Part shown: piece by piece, positions 50,933-63,478 of the stretch | Layout of the letters: each line of letters opens with the position of its first letter | How positions within the stretch are numbered: the stretch's first letter is position 1 | Assembly (NCBI GenBank): GCA_037957365.1 | Contig: JARHVA010003262.1 | Coordinates: 905,001 to 969,000, forward strand | Source: Torreya grandis | Taxonomy: Eukaryota > Streptophyta > Pinopsida > Cupressales > Taxaceae | Direction: 5' to 3' | Length of the DNA: 64,000 bases | Notes under the pieces: model-generated | Told to the model about the DNA's origin: nothing | The model's database searches: none | What the model saw: only the letters and a program-made list of their open reading frames with translations | Made by a program: the position numbers and the translations under genes

Positions 50933-53900
50933 TGTGGTCATGACCAAGATGGATTTGCTAGACCTAACCAAGGTATATATTACCAAAATAACATCACTAG
51001 AAATGGTTCCAAAGCCTTTAGTCAAGAAATAAGATGCAATAACCCTAGCCTATGTTTTCATATTCACTAAGTAATTGACCAAGTAAATTAAAGTTTAATC
51101 TAGTGCTCACCAAAGATTGTGGCACAAAGTAGGGGGTAATAAAAATAAATATTAAACATGTATAGGAGAATTATAATTAAATTATGTATATATAAGACCC
51201 TAATGCATGGAAAGAGAAATATATTTAAAATTCATTATTTTTTCTACTTCTATATACTAAAGTAGAGGAGTAAAGTTAGAGATTCTTACCTTGAAGATGA
51301 ACCCATCGAGACTCAATCTATCCCTTGGCTAAAGGTTTTTCATAAGAGGTTGTTGTGTTTTATAAGGATCACTAAGAAAGGTGTAAGGATCCAAAAAAAT
51401 TCTACAAGATAAGATAATTATTAATTATAAACCCTATTCAATAAATCTTCAAGTAGAATGGTTGAAGAGCAAATTAAAAATAAATTCAAATGAATAATTA
51501 ACTATGTCTCTCTAATAAATGGAGAAATCAATGTGTATATATCATTGAATCTAACCTTAAACCTTTATAAAATTTTAGCTAATAAGGTTGGCCCAATTTA
51601 GTCATGTATCATTAATTGATAAAGACCCATAATGTGCAAATATAAAATTAAATATAGGGTCAGCCTATGCCAAAAATTTATGGTAAATATCAAAAATGGT
51701 TTTAGGCTTAGGAAAGGGGTAATTAAGGGAGTTAATTGCTTTGAGGAGTGTGCAAAATATGTTTTAGATATTAGTTAAGTGTATAGTAGAGGTTTATGTA
51801 GATACAAATTTTTATTAAAGGGGATAATAATTCTACAAAGCACTAATGGTCTGCCCACCCCTTTCCTGATGCACCCTTTAAGGCATGCACTTATATAGAT
51901 TGAGATTCAATGAGTTCCTGCAAGAGAGAAAGCATCATTAATTGATAAAAATTGAAAATATTATGTGTATACATATTCTCCTCTTGAATCTCATCATATG
52001 ACACATAGCTTTAACATGGGATGGTGCTTCAAGAAAAGAACATAACAACACATAATGTTGAAGTTGAATAAATTGTAGTATTTTATAGCATACAAAAACT
52101 AAAAGTAAATGGGTAAAAAGGAAATAACTAAAAATAAAATTAATTTATGCTTACTTTGAATTACCTTTATCATTTAATGGTTGTCTACTATATTTTTAGT
52201 TTTGATTTGGAGGGAGTGGATATTGCTTTGGATAAACCTAAGGATACAAAACTAAAGAGCAAAAATAACCAAACATAGGAAAGATAGGATAATTGATGTG
52301 GTGTAAGCATGATGTACTTGTAAAATTGGTAATTTGGGGTGATAAATGCTAAGTTAGGACCAAATTACCAAGTCAAAATTTAGATTAAATCAGGTAACCA
52401 AAAATCTAAGGCTAATAAATGACCAAGAAACTTAAACAAGTAAACCATAGGTAAGAAATGAAAATAAACCAAGTCAAACCAAGGAGACAAATTAAAATAT
52501 GGTAATCAAACATGAATGTGAAATCCATAACAATCCTTACTTGAAACAAGATGGGAAAGTAATGGTATACAAACATTGATAAGTGAGAAGTAATAATCCT
52601 TGCTCAATTATTAATGGAAAAATTGCATAAAAGGGAAAATATCATTGATGAGTGAGAAGTAAAAATCCAACCTCACTCAACAATGGAAAAAGTACATGAA
52701 ATTAGAAATGATCGTGGTTGTCCAGAAGAAAGGAAGTACAAAAAATATAGAAATAGATGTAGTTGTTTAAAAAAAGGAGGTATAACAATGGAATTATTTC
52801 AAATAAACCAAGTAAATTATAAAAATATAAAGTAATGGTGTAAATACAATAATCTAGTCACTCAAGCATAGTACTTTGTTATAAATATAGAAAAAAATGA
52901 AACAAAGTAGTGTTTTCATGTTTTAAGATATGAATAAGAGGGAATATATAAGTGGGAACATAGATTTAGAATCAAAATTTCTTGTCAAGGGGGGAACTAA
53001 AATGGGTGGTGGGGAAATGAATTAAAAAACAAGGTAGAGAAACTATTTACTAAAGTTAAGACACTTAAGTTAGGTTTGCCAAAGCAAAAGGACTATCAAA
53101 ATTAAGCACTCTAAATAACTTATCCTAACACAACAAATCATAGGTCACAAAATGAAGTATGAATATCATCACATGAATGTTATATACATGAAAAGTAAAA
53201 TGGACCTGCCTTCCCATAATGTGTTCCCCATTCCTCAAGACCCCTTACAAAGTTGTTGGTCTAATGTGAATATTGGGTACTTGTGTGAGAAAGTAGGTAG
53301 CACCATAGATTATTTTTAATTCTCCTATCCCAATATACTATCCTAACATACCCCAATGGACCTCAGCTCTATCATGAGGCTAACTATGGATTTTGAGCTT
53401 AGATTGGAGATAAGAATATGATATGAATTATGTCTTTTGGTGTGATTTTGACTTTTAAATTTATATGTTGCCTTTTGATTATTGTATTTTTTTTAAAAAT
53501 GATGTGGATTTTAAATTTTAATGGATTTTTCTATTCATCCTCCATAAGGATTCATATAAAAAAACATGTGTGCTAAAAATGACTATCATTTGAAAACTTT
53601 GGCCTTTGTTGCTAATAAAGATAACTTAGAGAGCATGGTGTCTAAGATTCTTGTTAATTTATGTGAAATAAAAGTGTTATCTTGACTTTGACTTTTTTTA
53701 AATCAAAAATGGAATGAAAGGAAATTAAATCAAGGGGAATGAACATAATATAATTTGAATCACTTTAAATCACAAAAAAATGTGGAAAATATAAAAAGGG
53801 ATAAAATGATAGGTAAGTGTGATTACTCACCATAGGAATGTATGTAAGTGTAGGAAAACATGCTAACATAGTTTGTTGTGTAATTTTTATCTAAAAAATA

Positions 53901-54400
53901 AATAAAAATTGAAGCTAAGAATATGGGATCACAAAATTATAACCATTTATTAACATTCAATAAAAATACTTGGTTAAACAAAATCTATCTTGAAGTAAAA
54001 TGGTGATTTTATGAGGAGAACATGGTCCATTGCAACTCATAAAAGAGAAACCCACAAGGGTGAAAAAAAGAAAAAAATGATATTTTTGATGAGGGTTTGA
54101 TTGTATCTATGGTCTTAAACTAAAACTCACAAAACATAAACCCAAGTAGGTAATCATGCAAAAATAAAGTGGGAAAATGGTGTTTGTGAGGAGGGCCTAG
54201 TCCTATCCATGGTCTTACACTAAAAAATCACAAACGAGAAACCCAAGAGGGTGTAATAAGTATTGTAAAATAATAATTCAAATAAAATAAAAAATAATTC
54301 ATGAGGAATACCAAGTATTATCCATAGATTTACAATACAAATCATGAAAAAGAGAAACTAAAGGACCAAGAGAAGGAACTAAAGTTTGTCAAAAGAGAAA
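50933..54400 (-). repeat. D-family LTR shared by D and E
   Basis: It matches 9,231-12,600 and 62,389-63,478. On its left is the leader (5' part) of D, on its right the integrase end (3' part) of E. It therefore acts as 5' LTR of D and 3' LTR of E at once. The right limit is approximate; the E integrase frame ends near 54,505. Confidence 0.8.
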
Positions 54401-54504
54401 ATTACTATACAGGGTGAGACCCATATATAAATATTGTAAAAAGTGTTAGTAGAATATAAAATAGAATATGATAATAATGGATATATATAATAAAACTATT
54501 TATT

Positions 54505-55802
54505 TAATAATTTTTCATTGGTGGGCTCTTTGAAAGCATGGCCTTCATTAGTTTGGAGGCAATAAGTGTTATGGCTAAGAATATCTTTCATTAAATAAGG
54601 GCCCCATCATTTTTGGGTGTATTTTCCTTCTTTATCATGGGTATAATATAATTTAATGATTATATTACCAAAATTAAAAGTATTAACTTTAAACTTTTTG
54701 TTATGATGCTTGACAATAAGAGCCTTGTATTAGTTGTTATGTTACCAAGTGGCTAGATAGTGTTCATCAAGAAGATCAAGAGCATGAAGGTAAACTTCAT
54801 ATAATTCTTTATCAAGAATGATATTGTTAAGATATATATGTAAAGAGGGAAGCTCAAATTATAATGGTATGACAAAATTAGAACCATAGACTAGAAATAA
54901 TGGTGTTTCCCCTATGGCAGTATGAATGCTAGTATGATAGGCCCAAAGTGTAGGGTATAAATGAACATGCCAATCCATACAGGTTTCATAGATGGTATTT
55001 TAGAGGATTTTATTGATAGTTTTGTTTATGGACTCATTTTAGCCAATTCATTGTGTATGGTAAGGTGTAGAAATTTTATGGGATATTTTGAATTCAGTAC
55101 ATAATTGATTCATGCCATTATTCTTAAAAAAATTATCATTATCAAAAATGATAGTATGGGGAACTACAAAATGATAAATGATTTTATTAAGGATAAACTT
55201 GTAAATATTAATTTATATGATGTTAATAAGAGGCATGGATTCTACCCATTTAGTAATAAATTTAGTAATTGTGATGATAAAAACATGCCCATATTATGAG
55301 CTAAGTGTTTGTTAATGAGATCTAATCCCAACATAGAAAATAGCCAAGGACATTCCATAGTTTAGATCGTAGTTGGTGGTGAATGGATTAGATAATTATG
55401 GATTTGGTAAGGACCACACATTTTATTGAACTCAATAGAATCATTTTCAAGATCAAGACAAAATTATCCCATACATAGGTATTTGTGTGTTGTATCATGT
55501 CTAATACAATGGTCACCTCAAATTCCCCCATGTGCTTGTTGAAGAAGTAGAGGGACATATTATTTTATTACACAATATTGTAGGTTACCTTATATATTGT
55601 GATAATAAATGGTGTTATATTGAAATACATATTTGAAACCTTGTTTGTAAATTATATTATTTTCACAAGAATCCAAATCCAAAGGATGAGTTTGATGTTC
55701 GAGGAATTGGATAATGTCTTTATACCATGGGCTCTGTCGAATGGTGACAACCTCAATATGATATATAAACAAATCTCTTGGTTCAATGGAAGATAGGGAC
55801 AT
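54505..55802 (-). pseudogene. Element E integrase
   Basis: Motifs on the minus strand: SPWYKDIIQFLEHQTHPLDL (55,802-55,590, the segment before the zinc-binding region). Then MNQLCTEFKISHKISTPYH at about 55.1 kb, WAYHTSIHTAIGETPLFLVY, and WWGPYLMKDIL near 54.6 kb. The C-terminal half is better kept than in D. The frame ends LLNK-stop near 54,505. Confidence 0.83.
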
Positions 55803-55989
55803 TCTTATTTGAATAAGAAATTAAGAATCATTGACAACTTGATGTGGATGAAATAAATATGCCAAAGAAGCAAGAGAGTTAGTGATAGAGTTTTGATCTC
55901 TTGTAATTGGATTGATGGTAAAATAAGTGAATTCTTTGGCAAGTTTTGTTTCCATTTGATTATAAGAAATAATATTTTCACTTTTACAC

Positions 55990-56260
55990 TAGTAATCACT
56001 ATTAATCTGATGGTAGATGAGTTGAGAGTCACCTAAAGCATGTAGATATTCAATATCTAAGTTAAGTGTTACTCTCATGCCTAAGATTAATGATTCATGT
56101 TTTTCCATATTATTGGTGACATAAAAGTAAGATAGAATACCAAAGGGATGATTTTACCATGATTAATAGTTAGAATACAACCTACACCATCTCCTAAAAG
56201 GCATTTAACACCATCAAAATAAAGGGTCTAGGTGTCTTTGTGCAAATTGATGTTTATTTT
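55990..56260 (-). pseudogene. Element E second (archaeal-type) RNase H remnant
   Basis: Reads LYFDGVKCLLGDGVGCI (Asp in FDG), GKIIPLVFYLTF, and a degenerate NN..EH.SLI segment. It aligns with the D copy at 14.2-14.46 kb and lies between RNase H and integrase. Confidence 0.72.
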
Positions 56261-56439
56261 TGGAAGTTATTTGATAACTAATTTGGATTTAGGAGTATTA
56301 GGAATGATATACAAATCTTTTTGATGACTTATTTCTAAGTCCATAGTGAAGTTATGGAAGTAATATTTAAGAGAGATACCTTGATTGAAAGCTTCAATAT
56401 ATAGGATGTTATTGTTAGGGAGACTCTCTTGAAGATGAT

Positions 56440-56760
56440 TTATAGTGGGTATGGGTACTACTACAAGTTGGTCATCAATGACTTATCCTTTGACATTTTT
56501 TTATGTGATGATGATAAGGTAAAATTTAATTAAGAGAAGAATCCACTTGCCAATTTTTTCTCTAGTTATAAAGGATTTAGATAAAAATTGATGAAGTGGG
56601 TCAAAATGAACTATGACATAAGTTGTTTGATAGTGTATGTAGTTATGAAGCTTTTTAGCTACAAAATAAATAGTGAGGCAATCAAATTCAAATTTTTTAT
56701 AATTTTTTTTCATAATCAATGATGCCTTGAATAATATAATAGTGAGGCAAATAAAAGTCT
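56440..56760 (-). pseudogene. Element E RNase H; RT missing just upstream
   Basis: Reads KASLIMKKNYKKFEFDCLTI, YFVAKKLHNYIHYQTTYVIV, then a linker ending in a degenerate K.S..TNL segment, the end of the canonical gypsy RNase H. Directly upstream (56,755-56,790) the pre-RT motif FDKYSETF appears. The RT and the first half of RNase H are gone. AATAGTGAGGCAA occurs twice, at 56,670 and 56,740, near the junction. Confidence 0.75.
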
Positions 56761-56789
56761 CACTATATTTATCAAATAATAAACTAAAT

Positions 56790-58600
56790 TTATCATGCTT
56801 AATCAGTGTGAGTTGTTAAAAAATAGTTATAGGTCGAGGATATGAGGGTGTACCATATTATATTCTTGTGGTTTATTTGGTAAGCATAGAATATCCATAT
56901 TGAAAATGATATGGTGCATTAGGAAGAGAGGAAATAACATTGTTTTTAGGATCGATGCTAGTAATGAAGTTATTAAAATGAGGGGCCTTTCACTTAAAAT
57001 TCCTAAGTTTGTGATGTTGATGAGGAATTTGAGGTTATCGAGCATGGAGAAATTTAAATGTGGATTCATTTATAGGTAACATAGTTAAAGGTCCATAATA
57101 TTCCATATATACTTCAATATCAATGATTTTTTTACCATGGAGATCATATTTAAGATGTATCTAGTGTACATTTGTGGCCTTGGCATCAAGAGTGATCTCA
57201 GGAGTAGATGGAACTATGGAGGAAGCCTGATTAGGTTCATTTTATTTAGAAATAGGAATATATTTGGAAATATTTAGGGGAAGAGGATTAGGTATAATCA
57301 TCAATGTGATGGGAGGTATAAAAGGTTCTAAAATTTTCAAATACATGATAGGTAGGATTTGTTTAATCACCCAAGTATCATGAAGTGGATAATTCACTAT
57401 AGGTATATGACCTTTAGGTTCTAACTAAATATCTATTGAGATAGTATGAACATCATAATTAAAATCATGTATTTGAGCTAAAGTTTTTTGATAATGTTGA
57501 ACATCCAAATATCTTGATTGAGTTTGGGTCATAATGAAGTTATCAGTGTACATGACAGATATTATGAATACTTGTGTCTCTAAAGGATATTCAGAAGGTG
57601 AGGTATCAAGATTTATAATTGTACATGGTGACATGGTTAAAGGATATTGAAATATAATAGCCACTCCATAGTCATTACAATGAAATCATCTTCTATATAA
57701 TATGCTTCATGGGCATTACATGGAGGAAGAAAATTGGTGATCTCATTGATAAGAGGGATGGTAAAATCACAAGGTAACAAGAAAGGAGGAAGCCACTCTG
57801 AAATGTAAGGAAGTATCTTGGTATTATTACATGTGCTTTTCAAATATTTTTCCTCATCATCATCAGAATTAGAAAGAGTGACTTGTAAATATGGATTCAT
57901 ATTGATGAATTTAGGTAAATAGGCAATATTAATCTTGAGAATAGTGGGAATCCAATATCGATATTTAGGATTAAGAAGCTAAACAGTCCATGGGTTAGGA
58001 TTGGATTCATATTTATACCATTTTCCATTATGAATAAAATTGATTCATTGGCTTTAAAAAGAGTAAATAGACCTCATGTGATGATTCCATGGTATTCCTA
58101 TGAGTATGCTCTAACATAATGGTAAATTGAGTACCATAAGCTTAGTACATATAGTTTTGGGTATAATAGTAAGAGGGAGCTAAATATAACCAAGCAATTT
58201 TTTACTAGCCTTGTTGAATCTATGACATACTAAATGAGTTTGCTTGAGATGGTCTTTATTATATCCAAGTTGCTGAATGAGCCAAAGAGATGTCACATTA
58301 ATGACCAACCCTTTGTCTACTAATACTTTGTGAATCAGTGTGGTATTAATGGATATTATGATAAAGAGGGTTGGATCATCAGCTTGAAAGATAATTTCAT
58401 CATTGATAATGTCTTCTTCAAGGAACTCTATGGAAGGTTTTGAAGAAGGATAAATGGATTCAATGGTATGAAATTTTGTTGGTTGAGGCTCATGAGAAGG
58501 CGGTTCTCTTTCTAAGGTAGATGGTTTTATTATTTCTTAGAGTTGTTGCATAAAAAATTTATGATGATAGGGAGTGTTGATAACTAACTCCATGAGAAGA
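56790..58600 (-). pseudogene. Element E protease and protease-RT linker remnant
   Basis: Near 58.15-58.03 kb the minus strand reads LIGIPWNHHMRSIYSF and INFIHNGKWYKYESNPNPW, matching element D's protease end. Downstream, LPPCNAHEAYYIEDDFI (57.72 kb) is also shared with D. It has open stretches of up to 87 codons but many stops. Confidence 0.65.
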
Positions 58601-60000
58601 ATTTTTCAAGGCATAGATTTTAGTTCCTTTAATAAGTTATAATGAGTTTTGGAAGAAGAATAACTAGCACAAGGATTAAGAGGTAAAAAATGTTTAGGAG
58701 GAAGACAAGTTCTTGGAGGTTCTAATTGAAGAGGTGATTCCCCATTGGTTTTTGAAGATAAGTTAGTGGTATTAGTATCTTTGAGAATTTCATCTTCTAA
58801 TGATGGTTTCTTTGGTTTGTTGATGAGATCTTTATGGGCTAGTTTGTGTCGATAACTAACCTTAGGGAAATTTACATATTGGGAATTGGTATAATATTGA
58901 TCATAATTGATGTCATTCACAGAAATATCCTTATTTTAGTGTTTAGGGTTAGATGTAGATAAATTTATAGGATTTTTAGAGGAAAAATATTTAGAATATT
59001 ATTTATTTTAAGAGGCATTAACATAATCTTGATGATAGATTTTGATCATGGCATCATGATTGAATGAATTTCCTAGCATATAAGAAATGGAAAATTTTGT
59101 AATCACATGACATGTTTCATGGGAATGTCCTACATCAGAATGAAACCAATAAAATTGAGTAGGATCATACCAATTAGGGGGATTATTAGGATTTATTAAT
59201 GGTTTTGAAGGTGTTAAAATTTGTTTCATTTGTTACATGATTTATAACATATGGGAAGGTTGGGGATTTTACACTTTGGCTAATCATGGTTTGGGTTGAG
59301 GAGGATTGCCAATTATAGCATTGGTTAAATGTTGTAAATATCCTTTGATTATTTAATGTAAGGTTCAAACTATTTCATTAGGAATTTTTGATGCTTAGCT
59401 TGGTCAAGAGCATAATTTAATGTTCAGGGAGTAAGAGTTTGAACCTTATATTAGACTAAAGGTATTAATGCCATTATAAATATTTTAAATAAATTTTCAT
59501 CAATCATGTTATGATTGGCATTATAAGCCAAATATTTTAATTGTTTGATAAAATCATTATCTAATTTGGTAGGAGATTTCTTAGCATTGATGATGCGACT
59601 AAGGTAATTTTTGGGAAGATCATTATCTTGGAGTTCTTTAACTAAAACATTGAATAAATCCTCTAGTTACCATATAGAATGTTTGAGAAGTTGATTATAC
59701 CATTCTAATACATTAGTAATGAAGGTTTTAACTAAATTTTTAGTTTTGGTTAAGGTATTGTTTTGTATCCACTCTTTATATAGATTATCGAGTGTCACCT
59801 TAAAAAAATATGTAGGGTCTTTAGTCCCATCATATTTAGTAGTTGGAGATATATTACCAATATCAATATAAATAATGAAAGGGGATAAAATATTGTTTTG
59901 AATGTGTTGAAACATCTTATTATGCATGATAGTTGGGGAATGCCATTTCCCATGACATCTCTAAGAGGAGGAGGGATGAAGTTTTGATTATCTTGTGGAA
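58600..60000 (-). pseudogene. Element E gag
   Basis: MHNKMFQHIQNNILSPFIIY, TKYDGTKDPTYFF and NLYKEWI (59,927-59,667) give the gag YDG..DP motif. WYDPTQFYWFHSDVGHSHET (59,229-59,008) is a degenerate zinc knuckle (YC.FH...GH.T..C in relatives). Followed by a linker homologous to D. Confidence 0.78.
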
Positions 60001-62388
60001 GAAGAATAAGAGGCTAATTAGCCATGTTTATCAAATGATGTTATAGTTTCATCATTTGAGAGGTGTTATATGTTTTCATGATATTCATTTATTTCACTAT
60101 TTGTGCAATAATTTATTTGTATCAATTGGTGGGTTGGTTTTGGTAGGAGGATTACCCAAATTGGTATTAGGGGGAGGGTTTCTAGGTGGTAGACTTCTTA
60201 TGGGGTTATTGGATAGGATTGTATAAATTTCCCCCACATTACGGTGAGATGCTTTAATATGGAAACTATATTTATAATTATGAAAAGAATCTAAACCACA
60301 AATATCATTTGTTTTGTAGATTTAAACCATGTTACAATAAAAATATGAGGGAGGAGAAGTGATCAAAGAATGGGGATATTCTTGGGAGGTGAAGGTAGGT
60401 AGAAAAAAACATTCCATATAGTGTCTAAATGGATTTAGGTTATCTAAAAATATTTGTGTAAGGGATTTCATGATGCTTGAAGAAAGAGTAAAAAATTAGG
60501 AAGTAAGAAGGAAAAATAGAGACATAGTCGGCCACACATAGAATATATTGACCAATAAGTACAGAGTCAACTTGGTTAACAAATTATGTGAGAAAGGTAC
60601 ATAAAAAATGAAGCAAAATACATAGTCAAATGGATTGACTATGTGTTAAAAATGATAAAATAAGAATTGACTAAAAGGATACATAGTCATATAGGTTGAC
60701 TACATACTATAGATGAATAAATTGAATAGATGAGAAAGATACACAATCTGATAGGTTGACTATGTAATTGAAAAGGAAAATGTGAATAAGATGATAAGAT
60801 GCTTAATCATGTAGAGATATTATGTACTAAAGGTAAGTAAGATTGATAGTTTGTAAGATATTGTGTCGATAGGGATGCCAATGTTTTGAAAATGGAGGAA
60901 GATTTTTCAAGATAATATCTAAACAAATGAAATGAAACACAAAAGAAATTGGATCATTGTGACTGATCCAATTGGAAAACAACACAAACCTTGCACTAAT
61001 GATGGATAATTCAATTTTTTCAATACGAAATACAATGATCAAAGAGTAAGCAATAACTTGAAAGTAAATGATAACTAATTGGTCATTCCTAAGTGTTATT
61101 AAGTTATATTAAAGTTTAAAATTAATGTGATGGGAATTTCATTGTAAGAAAGAATTAAAAATTAATCTAAGGATGGTTTTAGGAAGTTTAGGCTAAAATG
61201 GATATGTATTGGTGATGGTAATAGCTTGGTATTGGGGCCTACCCCCTTACTTCATAATCTCATAGCGATAAGGGTGTTAGGTGTTTTTCTAATATATATC
61301 ATCAACCACATGTTTATAATTGGATAAAAAACCAAGTCAAATTTCCCCTTGGTGATGAAATCCAAGTAGGTAGGCCTTGGGAAGAAAAAAATATAATGTT
61401 TTTTTATGTTAAGTGATTTATAAGTATGTGTAAAAGAGGAAAGTAGTGTGACTAAATATAAATTTAAAAACCACCTATTTAATCTATGTTTGTTACTCTA
61501 AGAATAAAATAAATTGAAATGAAAGGTAGACTAATTACTAACAAAAATAGGTTAATTCCATTGAATGTGAAGAGTATACATTCAGTTTAAGTGACACTAT
61601 ATTCAAACAATGTTAACATAGTTGACTGGGTTGCTACTATTCTATGGAAGCAAGATCTATAATGACATAGTCAAATAGGTTAAATATGTCATCTAAATAG
61701 AATACAAATTACAAAATTGTGTCGATCAAATCATACTATTTTATTATAGGGCTTACATTTTATAGACTAAAAAATTATGAAAAATAGTACTAAAAATGAA
61801 AAATTGAAATGAGAAAGAGTAAGAATGAACCTTAGTGGGTTAGATGATGCACATATTACAATTTTTTATATTTTTATGCTCAAGTTATAAGTTAAATATT
61901 CTATTAATAGATTTGACTAGATTGATAGAGTTTGTAAAACCTGCATGCTAAAAAAAAGTGGTAAACAGAATTTACTAGCTTGACTATGTTTGTAGACCTA
62001 TATGTCGAAGAAGAAAATATGTGAATAGTGTCAAATAGTTTGACTATGTATGAAATCCTATATCTACAATCCAATATTGTTTCAATATAATAAATATAGT
62101 TACCTATATTTAAAGAAGACCTACATAGATATAATAGAGTCATTTTGGGGTGACTGTGTGTTAAACCTATGCATAAACTATTAGAACTATACTGATAGGT
62201 TAGATATAGTACTATAAAAATAGAAATATATAATATGATGATAAAATAAGTATGTGAATGAAAACCTACAAGGCACATTAGGTTCACCAAAACGTATTAA
62301 AAGGAAAATATAACTAACGTATTAATCAATCCTATCTTAGAGAAGACAAATCCTACTTACACTTATTATTATTGATACATTATATATC
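60001..62388 (-). mobile_element. Long leader of element E
   Basis: About 2.4 kb between the gag start and the LTR, without a coding motif. It holds 60-bp tandem repeats (60,561-60,830) and a second, looser set of the same words (61,610-62,240). The 99-128-codon open frames here show no family motif and are judged spurious. Long leaders are known in Tat/Ogre elements. Confidence 0.72.
60555..60835. repeat. 60-bp tandem repeat with palindromic core in E leader
   Basis: Five units start at about 60,561, 60,620, 60,681, 60,741 and 60,801. The core is a palindrome, perfect in unit 2: arms ACATAGTCAA (60,620-60,629) and TTGACTATGT (60,635-60,644) around ATGGA. Other units keep one or both arms in mutated form. 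Confidence 0.87.
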
Positions 62389-63478
62389 TGAGGTCATGAC
62401 CAAGATTGATCTACTAGAAATAACCAAGGGATATATTAGCATAATAAAATCACTAGATAGGTTTCATAATAATATATTCAAGAAATAATATGAAATAACC
62501 CTAGCTAGGTCCTATGTTTTCATATTCACTAAGTAGATGACAAGTAAATTAATGTCAAATATAATGCTCACCAAAGCTTATGACACAAAATGAGGGTAAT
62601 AAATATAAAAAATAGATATTCATATGATAATTATAATTAATTTATGTATAGATAAGACCCTAATGCATGGAGAGAGAAACATATTCAAAATCCATTACTT
62701 ATGCTAGTTCTATCTACTAAAATAGAGAATTAAAGTTAGAGATACTTACCTTGAAGATGAACCCATCGAGACTCAATCTCTCCCTTGGCTGAAGGTGCCT
62801 TAAAACAGGTTATTATGGTTTATAAGGATCACTAATAAAGGCCTAATCATTTAATACTTTTCCACAAGACATGATTCTTCTCCAAATATAAACCCTAAGT
62901 AATGACTCCTCAAGTAGAATAGTCAAAGAGAAGATTATAAAGAAGTATAATTAAATAATTAACTATATATCTCTCTAGGAAATGGTGAAATGAATTTATA
63001 TAGATAGTTTAATCTAACCCTAAAAATTTATAAAAATTTAGCTAATAGGGTCATCCCAATTCAACCCTATATCATTAATTGATAAAAATAAGTTAGGTCC
63101 TACTCTAGGTCAACCAAAGTTGACCTTGACCCGTAATGTGCAAATATAAAATTAAATATAGGGTCGATCGAGGCCAAAAGTGTATGGTAGATATAGAAAA
63201 AGGGTTTTAGGCTCAGGAAGTGAATTATTAAGGTAGTGAATTTCTTGGATGAGTGTGAAAGAGAGGTGTTAAATCTTAAGAAAGTGTATAGGAGAGATTT
63301 GTGTAGATAACATGTGCTAGTATAGGGGACAACAATCTTATGAAGCACTAATGTTCTACCCACCCCTTTATTGATGCACCATTTAAGGCATTCACTCAAA
63401 TATATTGAGACTCTATGAGTTCTTAAATGAGAGAAAGCATCATTAATTTATAAAATTTGAAAATATTATGTTATATCT
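62389..63478 (-). repeat. Truncated D-family LTR (E 5' LTR)
   Basis: It matches 50,933 to about 51,975 (GAGGTCATGACCAAG at the start, ACCCATCGAGACTCAATCT, CCACCCCTTT..TGATGCACC). It stops abruptly at about 63,472-63,478, where sequence from the gag/leader of another copy begins. Confidence 0.85.

Noticed and set aside
60555..60835. Regularly spaced repeats with palindromic core, CRISPR-like at first sight
   Set aside because: Units are 60 bp and degenerate, spacers are similar to each other, there are no cas genes and the DNA is a plant retroelement leader.
61904..62290. 128-codon open frame on the minus strand, the longest in the leader of E
   Set aside because: Composition is biased (I, Y, S, L), there is no motif, and it overlaps degenerate tandem repeats.
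63100..63399. 99-codon open frame on the minus strand near the right end
   Set aside because: It lies in the truncated D-family LTR; the other LTR copies do not keep it open.
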